Source: Roridomyces roridus (Eukaryota > Basidiomycota > Agaricomycetes > Agaricales > Mycenaceae). From it: 64,000 nt of DNA. The position numbers and the translations under genes were made by a program. The stretch spans positions 2,604,001 through 2,668,000 of the forward strand of contig JARKIF010000003.1 in assembly GCA_029378245.1 (NCBI GenBank), given 5' to 3'. Position 1 is the first letter of the stretch; each line of letters begins with the position of its first letter. This document shows positions 1 to 10,204 of the stretch, piece by piece. A model generated the notes under the pieces. That model was not told where the DNA came from. It searched no databases and worked only from the letters and a program-made list of their open reading frames with translations.

Positions 1-198
1 AGGAATGACGATGATTCCACCATTGCCACAAGACTTGATAGCCGCCTGGATAGCAGGGACGTCGTCCGTTCCCGCATCATGCGCCGACACAGGCGTACAC
101 GCCGCGCGCTTGGCGACAGAAACTCCAGTGGGCGGCGAGGCAGAGGCCGAGGCGGACAGTGTCAAGGAGCAGAGAAGAGCGAGAATGGGGACTATCAT
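1..198 (-). CDS. Glycoside hydrolase family 28 (polygalacturonase-like), 5' part only
   Basis: The ATG is at 198 on the minus strand and the reading frame runs off the window at base 1, so only the first 66 residues are visible. They begin with a hydrophobic secretion signal (MIVPILALLCSLTLSASA) and a possible dibasic propeptide site (AKR). The mature start has a Cys, then GTDDVPAIQAAIKSCGNGG and IIVIP. The pattern of Cys, an Asp-Asp pair leading into AIQAAI, then CG.GG and IVIP is the N-terminal strand of the GH28 beta-helix in fungal exo- and endopolygalacturonases. GH28 enzymes hydrolyse galacturonan in pectin outside the cell. The catalytic residues lie beyond the window, so endo versus exo activity cannot be decided. 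An intron could lie outside the window. Confidence 0.78.
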   Translation of the reverse strand, partial: MIVPILALLCSLTLSASASASPPTGVSVAKRAACTPVSAHDAGTDDVPAIQAAIKSCGNGGIIVIP

Positions 199-749
199 GG
201 TGAGAGGGAGAACAGACTCAAGGGCCCCGGGGTTGTTTTGTACTCGACTTCGGGGGTTCCGAAATTCAGCCGCGTTGCTGCTTTTTGGCGTTGGTGACCA
301 CCTCACATTGCGACGGTATTGCAGCCTGGCGGGCCGGGAGGAGGGGTATGGTCATGTGTTTGTGTTGAGGGCGCCATGTACACGTATGTTGACTGATGTT
401 CTGCGTGAGGAGATCTTCAAAGGAATCGACGGGACCCGAAGCAAGCCACCCTGATTCCACTAGCAAAGGTCGAGCAGGAGCGAACAAGGGAGGACCGAGA
501 GGGAACGTCGAGTGTCGCTTGACGCAGTTTATGGAAGATGGAGGCAAGAAGGAAAAGCAAAAAGCCATCACTGATGCACAGCGCGGCATGCACGGCAGGC
601 AGCTTTCAAAATTCAACGCCAATCGAGTATCCATAATCACCCAAGATCTTCCCTCGTATACGAAGACATTCCAACCGAACAAGTACCAAATACCTCGCGA
701 CACCGTGATATCATTCCCATTTACCATCTGGTCCACGGACACCAATCCC
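199..749. other. Intergenic region between two minus-strand secreted-protein genes
   Basis: This region lies between the stop of the cupredoxin-like gene and the ATG of the GH28 gene, so it should contain the 3' untranslated region of the first and the promoter of the second. I see no convincing gene, RNA or repeat in it. Confidence 0.5.
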
Positions 750-1404
750 TTACGAGTTGGCCGCGTTGGTGTTGAACTCGGCGTAGGTCATCGCGGCAGT
801 GGGGTTGAGCGCAAAGGTCATCCCCGCACCTGTCATCGTCGTGGTCAGTTAATTATTCTTAATTATTCTCGGACTCGAGGATGCAAACTGACGGCAGTGC
901 GATCCACCACCCTGCATGCAAGCGGCAAAGTGAGGCGCGGTGTCGACGACGGTGTACACGAAGGTGGGGGTGTCGGTGGCCGTTGCGGAGAGGCTAGAAG
1001 AACGTGTTTATGTAAATAACCCAACCAAATCAAGATCAATAGCCAAGGAAAGCACGTACAAGCCAGAATCGAAAGCGTTGGGGCCAACGCCACCGGCGGG
1101 AGGCGGGCAGACAGCACCGGAGAAGACGGTGGTCGTGACAGAGTCTACAGAAGATTTGATACCAACCAGGGTTTGAAAGTCCGGGACTCGTACGGTTCTT
1201 CGTGAGGCTGGATTGTGCTGTCAGACAAAATGCAGTATGCAAGAAAGGAAGGCGCGCTCACAAGGTGAACGTGAGGGTGTCGCCGACGGCGGCAGTCGTT
1301 TGGTTGGGGGTAATGGTCAAGCCGTTGTTGGCACCGACCGAAATGGCGATGTTTTTAGCCAGAGCGGCGGGGAGGAGCGCAAAGAGAAGGGATGAGAAGA
1401 ACAT
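750..1404 (-). CDS. Small secreted cupredoxin-like protein
   Basis: This is a four-exon minus-strand gene with exons 1404-1262, 1197-1060, 993-893 and 829-750. They join in phase to 153 residues and stop. It opens with a signal peptide (MFFSSLLFALLPAALAK) followed by VGANNGLTITPNQTTAAVGD, the first strand of fungal extracellular cupredoxins. Later come NAFDSGF, FVYTVVDTAP and a Cys/His/Met ligand-like stretch (ACMQGGGSHCRAGM), which is the copper-loop layout of that family. The usual NHSV-type His after exon 1 is not evident; exon 2 starts instead with a less conserved stretch, so copper binding is uncertain. The acceptor of intron 1 is the weakest call, chosen because it is the one that keeps the frame. 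The protein is probably a cell-surface or secreted protein. Confidence 0.72.
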
Positions 1405-1436
1405 GGTGTGTTGGATTGAGTCGATGCAAGAGCAGG

Positions 1437-1444
1437 CTTTTATA
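1437..1444 (-). promoter_or_regulatory. TATA box of the cupredoxin-like gene
   Basis: TATAAAAG on the minus strand lies about 33 bases upstream of the ATG at 1404. That is close for a fungal gene and implies a very short 5' untranslated region. Confidence 0.5.
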
Positions 1445-2595
1445 AACGCTTTGAGTCCGCTTTTTTTAATCCTTCAGTGAAAGAGATAATTTCGTAAAGG
1501 CGATCCTTTGGTTTGGATTGAGAAAAAACGGAGGGAAGCGGAAGAGGCGGGAAGTTTATTTTCGTACGAGGCATTTCAGCGAGGGTTCGGTGAAGTCCGC
1601 CGCACCCGTTCGAGTTTTATGGTCCACGCAGACCGCATAGAGAAAGCCTATCGCCCATTGTCATGAGTCCAGAGACGCAAGATTGAGGATGGTGGTCGCC
1701 CATACGTTAACGAACACCGCAAAAAAGGGCTCGCTACTAGACAACTTTGGGCGGACCGTGCGAAATATCCAGGGAACAAGGGGTGGTGGCCGGCACAAGG
1801 CGTGAGGGCGGAGCTGATAGATTTGCCCAGGATCACAAGGAAATAAGGACGCCATTGACAAGCGGTGGAATTAGACCATTGCGTCGAGAACCGCGCAGAG
1901 GTATGAGGGCCACGTATCAAAACGTAGTCTTCTATAGATCCCAGCATTTTCACAGATAAACAACTGTCCGCAGAAAGAAATTCCGAAAGAAATCCGAGAG
2001 TGCAGTAGTCTGTCGTCGAATAACGCGGCGTGTATTGTCTTGAGTAGTTCCGGCTACTGAAAGGCCGAGCTCTTCAAGAATAACCACGATCTGGGATCGG
2101 AGGCAAGGATATGAGAAAACCGATACGCAGATATTAGGAGACCAGGAACAAGAAGCTGGAGGGTGCGACCGGCCCCGAGTCTAAGCGTTGCATATTCTCT
2201 GGGCGCCTGAGATGTAATCTGTTCATTGGATGGAAATAGACCGCGTGAGACACTGTGCGCGGGATTCCTCTCAAGAGATGAAAGTAAGGTGGGCCCAGAC
2301 TGGAAGTGAAAAGCCCAGGTTTCCGTTACCCGACGAGACAGCCAACTCGTGACTGCTGAGACTCCGCAGTCAGACTTTTTGGGTCCTGGGATGCCAGAGA
2401 GTCAAGCCGAGGATCCTAGGCCTAGAGTACAAGCGCAGAAAGCATGGGTGGAAAGAAGGAAAGCAGAGTCAGGCTTCAGCCATGCGCACTGCCTCCTGTT
2501 TGTTCCTATGTTTGATTCCATCACTACGGATCATCGGCATCACATGTCACGGACGACCGACGGCTTGTTCAAAAACCACGTTCGATTCCTTTTGG
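1445..2595. other. Gene-free stretch up to the outer edge of the inverted duplication
   Basis: Only short overlapping reading frames occur here and none resembles a known protein. The similarity to the right arm starts abruptly near 2596, so this sequence is outside the duplication. Confidence 0.45.
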
Positions 2596-3060
2596 AGGGC
2601 GTTCCGAGAATCCAACAAACTGCAGTTGAGTCCGAGATGTCCAAGATCCAAGAGGTCCATATTTCACTGTCATCGTGCTTATCTTCGGATTCAGATTCAG
2701 AGTGCGGAGGTGTACGTGCGTAGGGGCTGGATATCGGGATAAATACTCCGGGTCAGTCAGCAGAATCGGTAATCGAGTCCAAATCGAGTCACCGGAGAAA
2801 TTGCAAAGTGATGTCAAAGGAAATGAGTAAGTGATCAAATTGAGGTTCAATTCAATGTGACTGGTTCTAGCACAGACGTCTTTGCAAGTTATTTGAAGCC
2901 CGTCACGAGTCCCTTTGAGCATGTAATTTTCCGAGCAAGAACGAATGAAAACGAGGTCAACGGAGTTTTGTCCCGTTCAGCCGAGAGCGTGATGATGAAT
3001 GATCGAATGACAAACCGGGACACATCCGAGACTACTTTTTTGCCGCTCCGAGACCTCGCT

Positions 3061-3068
3061 TATAAAAA
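3061..3068 (+). promoter_or_regulatory. TATA box of the left MFS gene
   Basis: TATAAAAA lies 59 bases upstream of the ATG at 3120. The same box and surrounding bases are kept in the mirror copy at 47,654-47,661. Confidence 0.5.
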
Positions 3069-3119
3069 AGATGGCGCAGCAATGGGACTCGTCGTGCTTC
3101 CCTCCTTTTCCTCCGAAAC

Positions 3120-5013
3120 ATGTCTTCGCCACAATTCGACGCAGAAGCAATCACACCCCGTGCATCCTCAGAGCACACACTACACGAGGAGCCTCGGAAT
3201 GAGCCAGCAGCAGAGGCTGCATCAGAAATTTTAACAGGCAGACGATTGGCCGTCGTGTTCTCGGCACTGTCAGTTAATCCGCTTGAAGATTACGGGCATC
3301 TCTCTGACTTTTAAAAGGCTATTATCACTGCTCCTCATCGCCTTGGACCAGACGATTCTGTCGACGGCCCTGCCTCGAATCGCCTCCCAATTCAACGCAT
3401 TCAGCTTGCAGGGCTGGGTCTCTTCCTCCTTCGTCCTCGCACAAACAGTATTTTTGCTGCCCTACGGACAGGTACGGCGATAAAATAATCTGATTGACTG
3501 CTTGACTCATTAATTGGCAGCTCCTACGTATCTTTCCATCAAAATATATTCTACTTTCCTCCATTGCCATCTTTGAAATTGGCTCGCTCGTCTGCGGCGT
3601 TTCCCAGAATGTCGACCAACTCATAGCGGGAAGGACAGTGTCGGGAGTTGGTGCAGCCGGTCTATGTGAGTTTATTCAGTACTCGTCGCCCCATATGCCC
3701 CATACTGACTTTTGCAGTCGTCGCAATGCTCCAGATCATTTCCCAAGTCACTCGTCTGGAGGACCGCCCCCGCCTCTTCGGTCTCTTTGGCGCCGTTTTC
3801 GGCCTGTCCTCCGTGATCGGTCCCCTCATCGGGGGCGCCTTCACCGACCACGTTTCTTGGCGGTGGTGCTTTTTCATCAACTTGCCTGTCGGTTAGTGTC
3901 TTCAATCTTTTTTTTTTGCTGTATACTTATGCCATACTCGTAGGTGGCGTCTCTCTCGTCGCAGTCACATTTTTGCTTAAGGCGCAACCGCCTCTCGGCG
4001 CGGATCTCTCCAAGCGCTCGCCGCGCGACATCTTGTCGCAGTTCCTGCAGATGGACTTTTTCGGTGCTGTCCTCATCGCGGGCGCTATCACCTGCCTCGT
4101 ACTCGCTCTCCAATGGGGCGGCAACACCAAGGCATGGGGCGACCACGCCGTCATCATCTCATTTGTATTCGCCTTTGTCCTCGCCGTCGCCCTCGTCTTC
4201 TGGGAAATCCACCTCAAAGACCGCGCCATGGTCCCTACTTCGATATTCCACTCGCGCAGCGTCTATGCCATCATCGCCTACGCGTTCCTCACGCGCTTCT
4301 CCCTCCTCCTCTTCTCTTACTACATCCCCATCTTTTACCAAGCCGTGCGCCACCGCACTGCGACCGACTCTGGGGTGGATTTGCTTCCATTCATGCTCGG
4401 CGTGGTCCTCACCGTCATCAGCTCGGGCCAGATCGTCGGTTTGACGGGGTACTACTTCCCCTTCCTCGTCGGTGCCCCGTTCTTCCTCGCCATCGGCTCG
4501 GGGCTGCTCTACACCCTCAACACCGACTCTTCCTCCGCACGCATCATCGGATTCCAGATTCTCGCTGGTGTCGGCACGGGCATGGGCATGCAGAACTCGC
4601 TCATTGCGATGCAAGCTGAATTCAAGTCCAACCCGCGTCTTCTCGGTCAGGCGACCTCCATGGCTTCATTCGGGCAGTTCCTTGGCGGGACGTTGGGTCT
4701 GGGTGTCGCCGAGCCGGTATTCTCCTCCCAACTTACAAAGTATCTCAAAATATACGCCCCCAACGCCCCCGCGACCGTCGTGCGCGAGTCTCCCACTGCC
4801 ATATACACCGAGTTGTCGCCCGAGATGATTCCGGGGGTGGTGAGGAGTTATGCGGAGGCGTTGAGGATTGTTTTCGTCTTGGGTGTGCCCGTGGCGGGCT
4901 TGGCGCTGATAGCGTCCTTGTTTATCAAGAATATTCGGATAAACAAGCAGGCGCCGGTGGAGAGGCCCTCTGAGAAGACGCTTGAGGAGGGGAAGGTTGA
5001 TGTTGAGGCCTAG
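3120..5013 (+). CDS. MFS transporter, DHA2 (14-TMS drug:H+ antiporter) type, left copy
   Basis: Five exons (3120-3268, 3318-3471, 3521-3665, 3718-3891, 3944-5013) with introns of 46-52 bp join to 563 residues, a normal length for fungal DHA2 proteins. The N-terminal 40 residues are hydrophilic. The first membrane helix carries [13 protein letters not shown], then [12 protein letters not shown], and motif C with [12 protein letters not shown] followed by [12 protein letters not shown], which is diagnostic for the DHA2/TRI12-like family. A charged tail of about 30 residues ends the protein. DHA2 members export toxins, drugs or secondary metabolites across the plasma membrane in exchange for protons; the substrate here cannot be told. 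It stands 437 bp upstream of an epoxide hydrolase on the same strand. The copy at 45,702-47,603 has identical exon structure and nearly the same protein. Confidence 0.92.
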
Positions 5014-5450
5014 AGCTGGGAATCGGGATGAGCAATTGTATCACTACTAAAACTGCACGATCTTAGATGTAACTCATATCATTCACGATATACATAATGG
5101 ACGAACATGCAACTTCGACATCTTTCATTTCCTGGTTGCGGCTCCCACCGACCGACAAATCTTGCATTGTTAATTGGCCGGAACTCAATGAGAATCTTGA
5201 ACGTACTTGATTGATTCAACAACCTTGTAAACGTTGCAAATGCATGTCCAGAGGTCCAGAGACATCTATCCATTTGTTCATTTATCGACCGAGAAGGCCG
5301 CCTGCGGTCACAGGGCGCGAATAATTCCAGTATCTCCGCCGTGCATCTAGTAGCTGACAGAGCGGCGAACCGTGCTTCGATTCGTGGGCTATATTAAAAG
5401 GTGACAACGTGGTACCCCTCACTCTCGAGCTCTCTTCCTCCTCCCAGGCA
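5014..5450. other. Transporter to epoxide hydrolase intergenic region
   Basis: It holds the transporter 3' end and the hydrolase promoter. In the right arm the matching region is interrupted by about 2 kb of extra DNA. The short sequence around 5159-5175 matches the 33-bp direct repeats that flank that insertion, so the left arm keeps the uninterrupted site. Confidence 0.5.
5390..5399 (+). promoter_or_regulatory. TATA-like box of the left epoxide hydrolase gene
   Basis: TATATTAAAA lies about 60 bases before the ATG and is conserved at the same distance in the mirror gene (43,120-43,129, minus strand). Confidence 0.45.
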
Positions 5451-7047
5451 ATGATGTCCACTGAAAGCGCATTCCACATTTCCGTCTCGGACGAATCACT
5501 CTCCCTCCTGCGCCAAAAACTCGCCCTCGTGACCTTGCCCGACGAGCTGGAAGACGCTGGGTGGGAATATGGTGTCCCGCTCGCAGATATTCGCCGCTTG
5601 CTCGATCGGTGGGCGAATGGATACGACTGGCGTCATCATGAAGCCCTTTTGAACGCCGAGCTTCCCCAGTTCACCCGCGACATCCCCGTCGAAGGGCATG
5701 GGACTCTCAACATCCATTATATTCACAAGAAGAGCGATACGGAGTCCGCTATTCCGTTGCTGTTCGTCCACGGATGTGAGCGTTTTGAATAATGATTTCA
5801 ACCAAGCTTACTCGAGTTGATCAGGGCCGGGCAGTTTCTTCGAAGCGCGCAAGCTCGTACCTCTACTCACACAGAGCTCTGCACATCATCCGAGCTTCCA
5901 CGTCGTAGCCATCAGCCTTCCTGGGTATGGTTTCTCTGAAGCACCGTCCAAGAAGAGGTTCGATATGGATCAATACGCAGAGGTAGATTCCGATTGCCCA
6001 AGTCGCGGTGTTGGTTGACTCTGCCGATAGGTCTGCAACAAACTCATGTTGGCTTTGGGGTACCACGAATACGGTCAGTTTGCACATTCTTTCGACTCAG
6101 ACCCGCGGTTGAATTCCCGGAAAAGTGACACAAGGAGGCGATTGGGGATTTCTTGTGAGTGAAATCCAAAAGTATGTTTACTATGCAGTCAGACGTTGAT
6201 CAGATCACCCGCAAAATTGCGCACCTATACGGTCCAAGACACAGTAAAGCCTGGCATACCAATTTCCCCGGGTACGTCCCCATTCCGTCAGTCTGGCCAA
6301 GTGCTCTGAACCTGAAATTCCACATGCCAGAGGGCAGCCCCCATCTCTGTTCACACAACCCCTAGATTTCTTGTCGATGTTGATAAAAGGCCTCACCGGA
6401 AAAGAAAAAGAAGGAATCAAACGCAGTCAACACTTCATGGCCACCGGATGCGGGTACCTCGCAGAACAAGGGACAAAACCCCAAACTCTGGGATACTCCC
6501 TCGCGGATTCGCCCGTAGGTTTGTTAGCTTGGGTCTACGAAAAATTGGTTGCGTGGACCGACCGGTATCCATGGAAGGACGACGAAGGTGGGTGAAATAG
6601 TCCAATTTGCATTGAGGCGGAGGTTGAAAGCGACTAGTACTCACGTGGGTGTCGATTTATTGGTTCTCGAGAGCGGGTCCTACAGCGGCTGGACGGATTT
6701 ATTTCGAGGTCGGGGAAGGCGAATCCGCGAAACAGGTTGCAAGGTTCTTTGCATACGAAAGGACGTCTATTCCGCTGGGAATATCGAGATTTCCCGGCGA
6801 GATTGTGTGTTTCCCGAAGAGGTGAGTAGTTGCGGCTCTGTGTCGAAGCCTGAAGGAGTATTGACACTGTGCGCACTGCAGTTGGTCGAAGAAGCTTGGG
6901 AAGATAGTGTTCGATCGCGAACATGATGGTGGGGGGCATTTTGCAGCGTATGAGAGGCCGGAGGCGTTGACTCGAGATTTACGCGATATGTTCGGGCAAG
7001 GGGGACCCGCGTTCGGCGTGGTCACGGGAAGGAATGGTTACGATTGA
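5451..7047 (+). CDS. Epoxide hydrolase (alpha/beta hydrolase, EHN domain), left copy
   Basis: Eight exons (5451-5775, 5825-5982, 6031-6073, 6126-6154, 6204-6271, 6331-6587, 6638-6821, 6882-7047) join in phase to 409 residues. Residues 1-107 form the N-terminal epoxide-hydrolase region (DELEDAGWEYGVPL, LPQFTRDIPVEGHG). Then come HGWPGSF (oxyanion hole, near 108) and SLPGYGFSEAP. GGDWGF supplies the nucleophilic Asp near residue 181, a cap Tyr lies in TLGYSLADSPVGL near 264, and the catalytic His is in GGGHFAAYE near 375. The full catalytic set is present, so the enzyme is likely active in opening epoxides to diols. One exon is only 29 bp. ATG 5454 is the alternative start and matches the mirror copy. 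It converges with the ankyrin gene, which ends 120 bp away. Confidence 0.93.
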
Positions 7048-7166
7048 TTGTCGTTCGTCCGAATGTTCCAAAGTCTGCATATCAGGACCAAAAGTTAAGA
7101 CAGTACAGGTACAACAATGTGTGTATATTCAAACGGAATCCACCCACATACAAACTCGATACAAAA

Positions 7167-7677
7167 TCACGCACTGTCGCTGCGGGGAATTGGCGAGGGG
7201 ACATCGGGCCCAATATCTGTGTCCGTGGCCCCAAGAGCTTCCATGAGCTCAATCCGGCCAAACATATGTGCGGTCTCGATGGCGGTCGGTTTCCCCAGCC
7301 TGGGATCCGCGCCCTTCTCCGCCAGTGCACGCACGACGTCGTCGTGGGCCTTGAAGACGGCCCCTGCGATCATGGATTGCCCTAGATCATTTAAAAGGTT
7401 CGGATCGCCTCCCTTGTCGAGTAGCTTCTTCGTGAGGTCCAGATGACCGGCTAGGAGCGTTGAGTATTAAACTCCGACTGCTGGAAGCTCACCAACCGTA
7501 TGAGGCGAGCATGAGGAGGCTGTTGCCTGGAGTTCCCGGATCGACGTATAAATGACAAGTAAATACTCCAGTCAAACGCGGTCACTCACCTTTCTCGTTC
7601 AGAATATTCACTGGTAGCCCCGCATCGACCGCCGCGAGAAGTAGCTCCGAGTTCCCGTTGCGAGCAGCATCAAACAT
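7167..7677 (-). CDS. Ankyrin-repeat protein, left copy
   Basis: Exons 7677-7590, 7526-7497 and 7450-7167 join to 133 residues. They hold three to four ankyrin-like units, with features such as MFDAARNGNSELLLAAVDAG, NSLLMLASYAGHLDLTKKLL, GGDPNLLNDLGQSMIAGAV and EKGADPRLGKPTAIETAHMF. Ankyrin repeats mediate protein contacts; a specific partner is not visible. The chosen ATG is the first one inside conserved sequence. The upstream bases also encode PHETVDFAHR in frame, so an extra 5' exon is possible. It is divergent from the F-box gene at 8033 with 355 bp between starts, and this pairing is kept in the right arm and as relics at 12.3 and 17.7 kb. Confidence 0.75.
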
Positions 7678-8032
7678 CCGATGAGCGAAATCGACCGTTT
7701 CATGCGGAAGAGTGGATAAATCTGGCTTGAATAACGTTCAGATAGACGGGCTGCAGCGAGAACGAAGAAAGCACCATGGTGGTGAGAAGCAAGAAGTTGC
7801 GGATCAAGTGATGACAAATTGGATCAAAACCTGCTTCTTCTTGTTCTCCTCCTTCACGGAGTACATCCTGGGTGTACTGGAACACCTGGCGGTTTGAATC
7901 TGGTCAGTCCTCGCGCACATCCCCACAATCTGACCTGATGCACTGAGGTAGACCAGCCTGCAGCTTTCCCCGGTGCCACCGACGCCGATTCGCTACTCGT
8001 TTACGTGCCCTGCCCTCAATTTGTGAGGTAGC
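7678..8032. promoter_or_regulatory. Shared divergent promoter region, ankyrin/F-box A (left)
   Basis: This is the only DNA between two divergent starts. It is recognisably conserved in the right arm (40,542-40,824) and in degenerate form near 12,300-12,450 and 17,640-17,830. Confidence 0.4.
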
Positions 8033-9532
8033 ATGGAGGATATAACTTCCGCTCTTCTACTGGGCCATTCCTCCACGTCCGACATCGACCATCTGGCCAA
8101 AACCCTCATCCTTGCGGCCGAGGCCAATATCGCCCGCATTGATTCACAAATGCGTGACCTGCTGCGTCTCCGCGACCGCGAGCGGGGTATCATTGCCGTT
8201 CTCAAACAAGTCATAGCCCCCATCCGCAAGCTTCCCGCCGAGCTCTTGGTCGAGATCTTCCGGGTCGTCGCGGCCCAAGCCGGAAAGCTGTCCAAGCCCA
8301 CCTTCACTAGCCACGCGCTCAGCTCCGTGCTGGCCTTGTCTCAGGTTTGCGCACACTGGAGGCAGCTGGCCTGTACGACGCCACAGCTGTGGAACTATCA
8401 AGTCTTCCTCAATTTCAGGAAGGCCCCGTCGGACGTGTATTTGGCAACGACGAAAACGTTCTTCGAGCGCTCAGCACCCCTTCCTATCCCGATTTTATGG
8501 AAAGGGGAGACTCCCAAAGCATCACCTCTCATCCAAGTCATGTTGGATTCAGCCCCGCGCTGGGAGTCGTTGGTCTTTGCGGAGTCGGATATATCCCAAT
8601 TATACCGACTCCCCATGGATGCCCTGAAGAGCCTCATCAGCCTGGATCTCAGGCACCAGGCCCACATTTCAGACCTATCGCCTCCGAAGGTTTTCCTTGG
8701 CGCTCATTCCCTCCGGACGGTGCGCCTTACCGTCCGGAACATGGGCCCATTCCACATGCCTTGGTCTCAGCTGGTCGAACTGAGCCTACATGTCTTCAAT
8801 GGAGAGCCAGCCCAGGAGTTCCTCGACATTTTGGCCCAGTGCACCAATATTGCCTCCGTTGAATTCAACGGCATCGTAACCTGGAACCAACCGCCCGATA
8901 TGGTTCCAACTCCAGTCGTTCAGCTCGCACAGTTGACCAATCTGAGATTGTGTTTCCACTCCGACGACGGATTCATTAGCCCCTTCATTGCGCGCCTAGC
9001 CCTCCCTTCGCTCACCAAATTGAGCATCTACGCGGGATATGAGACTTGTTGGTCCCCTGCGGATATCACGGCATTCCTTCGCCGTTCTCCGAACATCGAG
9101 GATTTGGACATCTCATACTCCCTCATGACTTCCGAGGACCTCTCGTCTCTCCTCCTCAATTCCCCGAGTCTCGTGGCGCTCCACTTGTCCTCATGTTTCA
9201 ACAGCGACGCGGCTTTCGAATCAACGCTCGAATACCTCACATTCTCCGCTACCGCGCTGGCACATCCAGCTCCACGCCTCCAACGCCTTACCATTTCGGA
9301 AAGCATGGAGGATATCGATGAAGAAAAACTGCAACATATGATCAGCTCGCGCTGGTGGACGGACGCGCAGCTAGCCGCTCTTCCGGTCGCCCCGCCTGTG
9401 GCCCGTTGGGAGAAGCTCGAGATTTGTATCCACTTCGATGTCTTGGTCGGGCAGCAGCGAGAATACAGCCGCTCGCTTTTGGCAAAGGTGGCGCAGCTCC
9501 AGGGGCAGGGACTCGACGTCGTGATTGATTAG
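8033..9532 (+). CDS. F-box/LRR-like protein A, left copy
   Basis: A single exon encodes 499 residues, starting at an ATG that matches the start of its mirror copy. Residues 28-55 form a charged amphipathic, probably coiled-coil, segment (EANIARIDSQMRDL, then RLRDRERG). Residues 63-120 match the F-box-like domain: APIRKLPAELLVEIF, then SQVCAHWRQLACTTPQLW. Residues 130-430 are a series of leucine-rich strands without strict LRR spacing. The family signature SSRWWTDAQLAALP is at about 438-451, followed by PPVARWEKLEI and a C-terminal LQGQGLDVVID. By family knowledge it should bind Skp1 through the F-box and a target through the repeats, in an SCF ubiquitin ligase. It is intact. Confidence 0.88.
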   Translation: MEDITSALLLGHSSTSDIDHLAKTLILAAEANIARIDSQMRDLLRLRDRERGIIAVLKQVIAPIRKLPAELLVEIFRVVAAQAGKLSKPTFTSHALSSVLALSQVCAHWRQLACTTPQLWNYQVFLNFRKAPSDVYLATTKTFFERSAPLPIPILWKGETPKASPLIQVMLDSAPRWESLVFAESDISQLYRLPMDALKSLISLDLRHQAHISDLSPPKVFLGAHSLRTVRLTVRNMGPFHMPWSQLVELSLHVFNGEPAQEFLDILAQCTNIASVEFNGIVTWNQPPDMVPTPVVQLAQLTNLRLCFHSDDGFISPFIARLALPSLTKLSIYAGYETCWSPADITAFLRRSPNIEDLDISYSLMTSEDLSSLLLNSPSLVALHLSSCFNSDAAFESTLEYLTFSATALAHPAPRLQRLTISESMEDIDEEKLQHMISSRWWTDAQLAALPVAPPVARWEKLEICIHFDVLVGQQREYSRSLLAKVAQLQGQGLDVVID

Positions 9533-9877
9533 GTGCTGAGTGAACGAATGATTTAGGCACAGATACCATAAAAAATCCAGAACCGATTTGATCCCATTTC
9601 GTGTTTTTACAGCAGAAATTATCCAAGTGGGTAGGTAGCCAAGTACGAAATCCAGGCAAAATCGAACGGACACAGTCCGAGGTTTGGTCATTGATTGGCT
9701 AGCAAACACACTTCTTTCTCGTGTCAACGCGCGTCCGAGTGGCATCGCGAAATTCGAGTGCCAGTCGCGTCGTCAAGCCAGGACAACTGTTTGGAAACTT
9801 CAGCGGTGCGCCTTCGATCTGCCTATATCGTATACCAGGGAGCCTGACCATGTCGCTTTTTCACTAAGAATAGCGTC
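9533..9877. other. Intergenic region, no gene seen
   Basis: This is the 3' flank of F-box gene A and the former 5' flank of F-box gene B. The right arm has the same region at 38,671-39,050. No reading frame of interest was found. Confidence 0.4.
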
Positions 9878-10043
9878 GTGACGCGACAACGGTCTCATCC
9901 ACTGGCTCTTATACTCGGCCACTCATCGGCCTCCAACTTTGAGAGCATGGCGAAACAGCTCATTCTCGCGGCTGAAGCCAATGTCGCCCGCATCGAGTCG
10001 CAAATCCGTGATCTCCTGCGTCTTCGTGACCACGAGCGGGGGG
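9878..10043 (+). pseudogene. F-box/LRR gene B, 5' remnant
   Basis: This codes the N-terminal segment only (LGHSSASNFESMAKQLILAA, then VARIESQIRDLLRLRDHERG) and then the similarity ends abruptly. The in-frame ATG is missing; the frame opens at a GTG. In the mirror locus (37,224-38,670) a nearly full-length gene follows. The DNA after 10,050 here resembles what lies beyond the 3' end of that gene, so a deletion of roughly 1.2 kb removed the body of this copy. Confidence 0.7.
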
Positions 10044-10204
10044 AGGATCGGGCATCACACTTGTGTAGGGCGGCTCCGTGGCACGTAGAATTCGGATTCT
10101 TTATAGTCTGTAAAAAAGAACGATTACAAGACTTGCTATATAGCTGCACAATCGAGCAATCATGCCGTGAAATACAAGGACAAGAGCCGGTACGGGTATA
10201 AGGA

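Noticed and set aside
1648..1953. 101-codon minus-strand frame near 1.8 kb
   Set aside because: No ATG-supported conserved content, no domain, and it overlaps frames on both strands.
4159..4614. Long minus-strand reading frame opposite the left transporter (and its mirror at 45,990-46,562)
   Set aside because: It is acidic, repetitive and lies wholly antisense to a conserved exon; a codon-bias shadow present in both copies.
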